Origin: JBKJUK01 sp046590705
Lineage (GTDB): Bacteria; Acidobacteriota; Thermoanaerobaculia; Gp7-AA8
Length of the DNA: 10,211 nt
Reading direction: 5' to 3'
Assembly (NCBI GenBank): GCA_046590705.1
Contig: JBKJUK010000244.1
Span: 1-10,211 of the forward strand
The notes under the pieces were generated by a model. That model was not told where the DNA came from, did not search any database, and saw only the letters and a list, made by a program, of their open reading frames with translations. The translations under genes were made by a program, and so were the position numbers. Shown here in pieces: positions 7,373-10,211 of the stretch. How positions within the stretch are numbered: position 1 is the first letter of the stretch; every line of letters begins with the position of its first letter.

Positions 7373-7378
7373 AGTTTA
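7373..7378 (-). promoter_or_regulatory. Putative -10 box TAAACT, leaderless arrangement
   Basis: On the - strand TAAACT precedes ACAACA and then the dehydrogenase ATG, a 6-nt gap like those at 188-193 and 5872-5877. The upstream side enters the CAGTA-type repeat arm, so any -35 contact would fall in repeat DNA; none matches consensus. Confidence 0.42.
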
Positions 7379-7380
7379 GG

Positions 7381-7695
7381 GCAGTAGTTAGTAGTCAGGA
7401 GCCAGTAACCAGGAGGAGGAGTTAGGAGACAGGAGCCAGTAACCAGGAGGAGCGCATTGGAACCCCGCTCCATCAGCGAAGCTCTCCCGCGGAGATGTCA
7501 GACGTCGCGATGCCGCCGCTCTGCGGCTCTGAACGGAGATGACGATTCCTGACCCGGGCCTTACGGCCCGCGCTACAGCGATGCCGGGCCTCCGGCCCTC
7601 GAAGCGCAACGGCAATCCATCTACTGGTTACTGGCTACTGATCTACTGGTTCCTTCCTGGTTCCTGACTACTGGTTACTGGTTACTAACTCCTAC
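7381..7695. repeat. Intergenic gap: CAGTA/CAGGAG arms around short GC hairpins
   Basis: No gene is seen. The left arm carries a 23-bp exact direct repeat (7396-7418 and 7430-7452, starting CAGGAGCCAGTAACC). The right arm (7621-7690) is built of the opposite orientation, CTACTGGTTACTGGCTACTG and CTGACTACTGGTTACTGG, so the gap can fold back on itself. The centre holds CGGGCC-TTAC-GGCCCG (7555-7570) and GGGCC-TCC-GGCCC (7586-7598), both perfect hairpins. The outer plan matches the 1607-1948 gap. It lies between the end of the asparaginase-like gene and the start of the dehydrogenase gene and may end the former's transcript. Confidence 0.65.
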
Positions 7696-8718
7696 CTACT
7701 GCCTCTCCGCAAACTCTTCCGGCTCGAACTCCCAGCGGTCGATGTCGGGATCCCAGGAATCCCAGGGCTCGATCTGGGCCATGCGCTCGCGCAGGGCGGG
7801 TGGGATGACCTCCGGAACAATGTACGCTTTCTGTCTGCGCAGCTTGTAGGGGTTGCGGAACTGGAACCCTAACACTCCGAGGATGTAACGGGCGATGTAC
7901 CAGGTGGCTTGCGGATTCCAGCCGTGAGCGATCTTGACGACTACGCCGAGACCGTCCGGATACTCGGGATGTTCTATGGCCATACCCAGCAGACCATCGG
8001 CCCCTTCCTTGGCGATGACACGACCTCCGCAGGCCTTGATGATGGTCGAATCGAGACGATTGAAACCGCCGACCAGATCGGGGTTGCGAGTCATCGACTC
8101 CCAGATCCAGTCATCATTCTTCTCGGTCACCAGCGCCGCGAAAAGAGTGGCCAGATCAGTGACGGTCATGCTCACCGTGGGGAGACCGCAGCCATCCTTG
8201 GCGATGGTTCCTCGAACCCACTTATCCCCTAACACTCCCTGCATGTAGGCTAAAAACTCCTGAAAGAAGGGATGATGCGGCCAGACATATCCCACGCGCG
8301 ACCAGCCGCGCATGCGGCAGCCGCGCAGAATCGCCGCATGTTCACCGGAGCAGCAGTGATACCAGCGGCGGGGACGCCGCACCTGCCGGCCGAACTGTAC
8401 CAGCGGCACATCGTGCGGAGCCTGCATGAGACCCCACTCCGATTCTCCAAGAATTGACTTCACTACACGCACGTGTTCGGTGTCACCGTTGTGCGAGGCC
8501 AGCGAAATCGCTTTCTGTTCCCAGTCCAGCACGTCAACGAAATCTTTGGCGAAGACTTTCATCATCAACGGCTTGACCATCGAACGTCCGTAGCACTCGA
8601 CATTCCCGCCGAAGGAGTGCACGAGCTCTTTACCGGACATCCAGGAGACGGCCCCATGCACGGTGTTCTCCGCGATGCCGTTACGGCGATATTCGACGAG
8701 TGGTTGCCAGTCGGCCAT
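7696..8718 (-). CDS. Asparaginase II family protein (Rhizobium etli AnsA-type), altered zinc site
   Basis: A 340-residue member of the asparaginase II family (thermolabile R. etli type). The family positions are visible: Ser46-x-x-Lys49 (RSMVKPL), Ser75 (ASHNGDTEH), Cys123 (CCSGEHAAIL), Cys177 (KDGCGLPT) and a candidate Lys237 (AKEGADG). In the R. etli enzyme, recalled as Ser48/Lys51, Ser80/Lys263 for catalysis and Cys135/Lys138/Cys189 for zinc, the Cys-Lys-Cys spacings are 3 and 54. Here they are also 3 and 54, but the Lys is Glu126 (SGEH instead of SGKH). A C-terminal tail from about 300 is rich in Trp, Asp, Glu and Pro and looks lineage specific. Expected chemistry is hydrolysis of asparagine or another amide, which would release ammonia; the changed site leaves substrate open. 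A TAAACT box lies 11 nt before the ATG, and no ribosome binding site is seen. Confidence 0.8.
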   Translation of the reverse strand: MADWQPLVEYRRNGIAENTVHGAVSWMSGKELVHSFGGNVECYGRSMVKPLMMKVFAKDFVDVLDWEQKAISLASHNGDTEHVRVVKSILGESEWGLMQAPHDVPLVQFGRQVRRPRRWYHCCSGEHAAILRGCRMRGWSRVGYVWPHHPFFQEFLAYMQGVLGDKWVRGTIAKDGCGLPTVSMTVTDLATLFAALVTEKNDDWIWESMTRNPDLVGGFNRLDSTIIKACGGRVIAKEGADGLLGMAIEHPEYPDGLGVVVKIAHGWNPQATWYIARYILGVLGFQFRNPYKLRRQKAYIVPEVIPPALRERMAQIEPWDSWDPDIDRWEFEPEEFAERQ

Positions 8719-8729
8719 GGTTGGTCGTC

Positions 8730-8735
8730 AGTTTA
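8730..8735 (-). promoter_or_regulatory. Possible -10 box TAAACT upstream of the asparaginase-like gene
   Basis: TAAACT on the - strand lies 11 nt before the ATG at 8718, predicting a leader of only a few nucleotides. The hexamer is identical to the one before the dehydrogenase gene but 5 nt further away. Confidence 0.3.
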
Positions 8736-8758
8736 GTGCAGAGTCGGGGCTGAGTGCG

Positions 8759-8787
8759 GGCCGGAGTCAGGGGGCCGGGGGCCGGAG
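8759..8787 (+). repeat. G-rich GGGGGCCGGRG block, possible G-quadruplex
   Basis: The + strand reads GGCCGGAGTCA and then GGGGGCCGGGGGCCGGAG (8770-8787). Together with the GGG at 8758-8760 there are several G-runs close enough for a quadruplex, though some are only two G long. The inverted relative is at 139-167. Confidence 0.45.
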
Positions 8788-8803
8788 TAGAGGCAGGCGG
8801 AGT

Positions 8804-8971
8804 TGTCATCCCGAGCATGCGTGGGCGGGTTTGTTGGGCGAGGCGAGGGACCTCACGAGCTACGCACGACGCAACAATCGCCAGCCGAATCTTCGTGGTC
8901 GCAACTTACATCGTGCGACGCGCGCGAGATCGCTCGCCCTTCCCGCACGCCCACCCGAGCTCGCGATGACA
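8804..8971. repeat. Palindromic repeat element with TGTCATCCCGAGC ends
   Basis: TGTCATCCCGAGC (8804-8816) and GCTCGCGATGACA (8959-8971) pair with one mismatch. Inside them GTGGGCGGG (8821-8829) faces CCCGCACGCCCACCC (8942-8956), extending the stem. No coding content. A left-half copy is at 1091-1156. Confidence 0.65.
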
Positions 8972-8989
8972 GACCAACACCGCCGCGAC

Positions 8990-9163
8990 GTCATTCCGAT
9001 GAGCGCGGGATGCTTCAGCAGCTTACGAGGTGTGACGCGCGAAGAGGAATCTCCGTTCCGCGCCGCATGGTCGTTATTCGACACCGCGGCTGCGCGGACC
9101 GGAGATTCCTCTTCGCATTCACGACTGCGCAGCGACGACCATCGCGGAGCTCATCGGAATGAC
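8990..9163. repeat. Palindromic repeat element, copy B (GTCATTCCGATGAGC ends)
   Basis: The ends GTCATTCCGATGAGC (8990-9004) and GCTCATCGGAATGAC (9149-9163) are perfect inverted repeats. The inner arms GCGAAGAGGAATCTCCG (9039-9055) and CGGAGATTCCTCTTCGC (9100-9116) are a perfect 17-bp inverted pair. The inner core nearly matches copy A (1744-1822). Confidence 0.78.
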
Positions 9164-9200
9164 GCCCGCGTTTGGTGGGAGCCAGGAAGGACGCATCATG

Positions 9201-9246
9201 GCGTGCTCCGTCGGAATGACGGTGCCGTCGTTCACGCGGAGGACGC
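9201..9246 (-). terminator. Possible hairpin 3' of the flavin oxidoreductase gene
   Basis: GCGTGCTCCG and CGGAGGACGC pair imperfectly, and inside them GAATGACGGTGCCGTCGTTC (9214-9233) is nearly palindromic. It begins about 12 nt beyond the stop codon on the - strand. No T-tract follows, so terminator function is only possible. The inner sequence is also a fragment of the GTCATTCCGA repeat end. Confidence 0.3.
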
Positions 9247-9257
9247 ACCCCGCTCAT

Positions 9258-10211
9258 TCAACCCACCTTGAACTCTCTCGCTACCTTCTCCATGAACGCT
9301 CGCATGTTTCGCATGACTCTCTCGCTGTCGTGGTTGTTGAAATCGAACCAGAGCATCAGGCGGTCGTCGTCATGGAAGCGGTGCCTGATCTGCGCGGTCA
9401 CTGCTTCGGCGTCGCCGATGAGGGCGTTGTCACAGGCTTTCTCGACCTTGGCCGGATCAAGTGTCCCCTCCAGTGCCCGCCAGTAGTTCGACAGCGCCGA
9501 GCGCGCTTCCACGTTGGCATTCGCATTCTTCTGCGCAGTCGACAGGCCCGGCTCCTCGTTGATGAACACCAGCACCGTTCGCGGCATCAATCGCCGCTTC
9601 CAGCCGCCGCCATCTTCGTGATAGCCGTCCACCATGCGGAGGTTGGTCTTCTCGATCTCGTCACCGGGAGTGATGGAAAGATTGAAGACTCCGACGGGCA
9701 TGAACTTGTTGGCCAGAAGCTGGGTCTCCGGATCATGCGTACCGATGAGGAGACGGAGATTCGCGAGCGAGGTCTCGGAGGGAACGATCTTCAACTTCGG
9801 AAATTGCCAGCGCGGTTCCACCGGATACTCATCAGCGACAGACCCGGCCGCAGTCACAACTTTCTGCCAGTCTTCATCTGACCTGAACTCGCTCCGCCGC
9901 ACCGACAGGCGCGCAATCATCCCTGAGTGCAGCGTCTCGCCACCGAGTAATCGGAGAAAGAGTTCGGTCGCTTCCTGGAACACTTTCCCCTTCAGAACCG
10001 GCCAGGCTGCCGCTTCGAAATCGCTGCGTGGGACGATTCCGTACGGCACGTTGATGAACGGAAAACGGCCCGCCGCAAACCCGATGTGGAGCAGCCTCGG
10101 ATCGTTATCCAACGCGTGCAGCGAGAGGAACATCCGCACACGTTCCGCCGCAGCAATCGGTCCGCCATTCGCCAGAATGTTCATGATGGCCGAGCCGGCG
10201 TTGATTCTCTT
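9258..10211 (-). CDS. Luciferase-like (LLM class) flavin-dependent oxidoreductase, 3' part
   Basis: The gene enters from the right edge: the frame is open through position 10211, and the ATG at 10184 is most likely internal, with nine more in-frame codons before the edge. The visible 317 residues are the C-terminal part. HIGFAAGRFPFINVPYGIVPR and the following helix-rich segment look like the central region of LLM-class (bacterial luciferase-like) TIM-barrel enzymes, and the end (IGDAEAVTAQIRHRF, then DRLMLWFDFNNHDSERVMRNMRAF) matches the usual LLM tail, where a G-(T/D)-x-E-x-V-x-x-(K/Q)-(I/L) helix precedes a strand and a final helix. Such enzymes use reduced FMN or F420 to oxygenate or reduce small molecules. 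Its place beside aminophenol-catabolism genes hints at an upstream oxygenation step, but this is unproven. Confidence 0.72.
   Translation of the reverse strand, partial: KRINAGSAIMNILANGGPIAAAERVRMFLSLHALDNDPRLLHIGFAAGRFPFINVPYGIVPRSDFEAAAWPVLKGKVFQEATELFLRLLGGETLHSGMIARLSVRRSEFRSDEDWQKVVTAAGSVADEYPVEPRWQFPKLKIVPSETSLANLRLLIGTHDPETQLLANKFMPVGVFNLSITPGDEIEKTNLRMVDGYHEDGGGWKRRLMPRTVLVFINEEPGLSTAQKNANANVEARSALSNYWRALEGTLDPAKVEKACDNALIGDAEAVTAQIRHRFHDDDRLMLWFDFNNHDSERVMRNMRAFMEKVAREFKVG

Larger units (their letters stand above)
8736..9257. repeat. Repeat-only gap of about 540 bp
   Basis: No credible gene is seen in either strand. From left to right it holds a G-rich block (8759-8787), a palindromic element with TGTCATCCCGAGC ends (8804-8971), 18 bp further on a second palindromic element with GTCATTCCGATGAGC ends (8990-9163), and a further fragment of the latter's right end with its own hairpin (9201-9246). 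Open frames across it simply read through these repeats. The genes on both sides point leftward, so it lies after the flavin oxidoreductase gene and before the asparaginase-like gene. Confidence 0.65.

Overview
The window comes from a GC-rich, Gram-negative bacterial chromosome. Evidence for this is a run of type IV pilus/type II secretion prepilins, a lipoprotein with an export signal, and strong G/C preference at third codon positions. Gaps between genes are crowded with short palindromic repeat families (GTCATTCCGATGAGC-ended, TGTCATCCCGAGC-ended, CAGTAACCAGTAG arms, GGGGGCCGGRG blocks). This style is reminiscent of soil Acidobacteriota, but that placement is a guess and nothing in the window fixes the phylum. 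No rRNA, tRNA, CRISPR array, transposase or phage gene was seen.

Layout. On the + strand, 200-1606 holds three small prepilin-like genes (GspI/PilV-like, GspJ/PilW-like, PilX/GspK-like), probably the tail of a pilus or pseudopilus operon. After a repeat-filled convergent gap (1607-1948), the - strand carries a two-gene operon read from 4292 to 1949: a catalytic LigB-type extradiol dioxygenase resembling the beta subunit of 2-aminophenol 1,6-dioxygenase, then a fusion of its non-catalytic alpha subunit with a RidA/YjgF domain resembling 2-aminomuconate deaminase. A + strand SmpA/BamE-like lipoprotein gene (4512-5111) and a - strand VapBC-type toxin-antitoxin pair (5865-5144) follow. Then come, all on the - strand, an aldehyde dehydrogenase of the 2-aminomuconate/2-hydroxymuconate semialdehyde type (7366-5930), a second repeat-filled gap, an asparaginase II-family protein (8718-7696), a 539-bp repeat-only gap, and the C-terminal part of a luciferase-like flavin oxidoreductase that runs off the right edge.

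How the genes work together. The dioxygenase, dehydrogenase and deaminase domains cover three consecutive steps of the 2-aminophenol meta-cleavage route, which is also the lower part of the bacterial kynurenine/3-hydroxyanthranilate route: ring opening of an aminophenol to 2-aminomuconate semialdehyde, oxidation to 2-aminomuconate, and deamination to 2-oxalocrotonate-type products. The covalent joining of the first and third activities in one polypeptide is the most notable feature. The flavin oxidoreductase and asparaginase-like protein could supply earlier or nitrogen-handling steps, but this is speculation. Three genes (200 +, 5865 -, 7366 -) have a TANNNT box exactly 6 nt before the start codon, suggesting leaderless transcripts.
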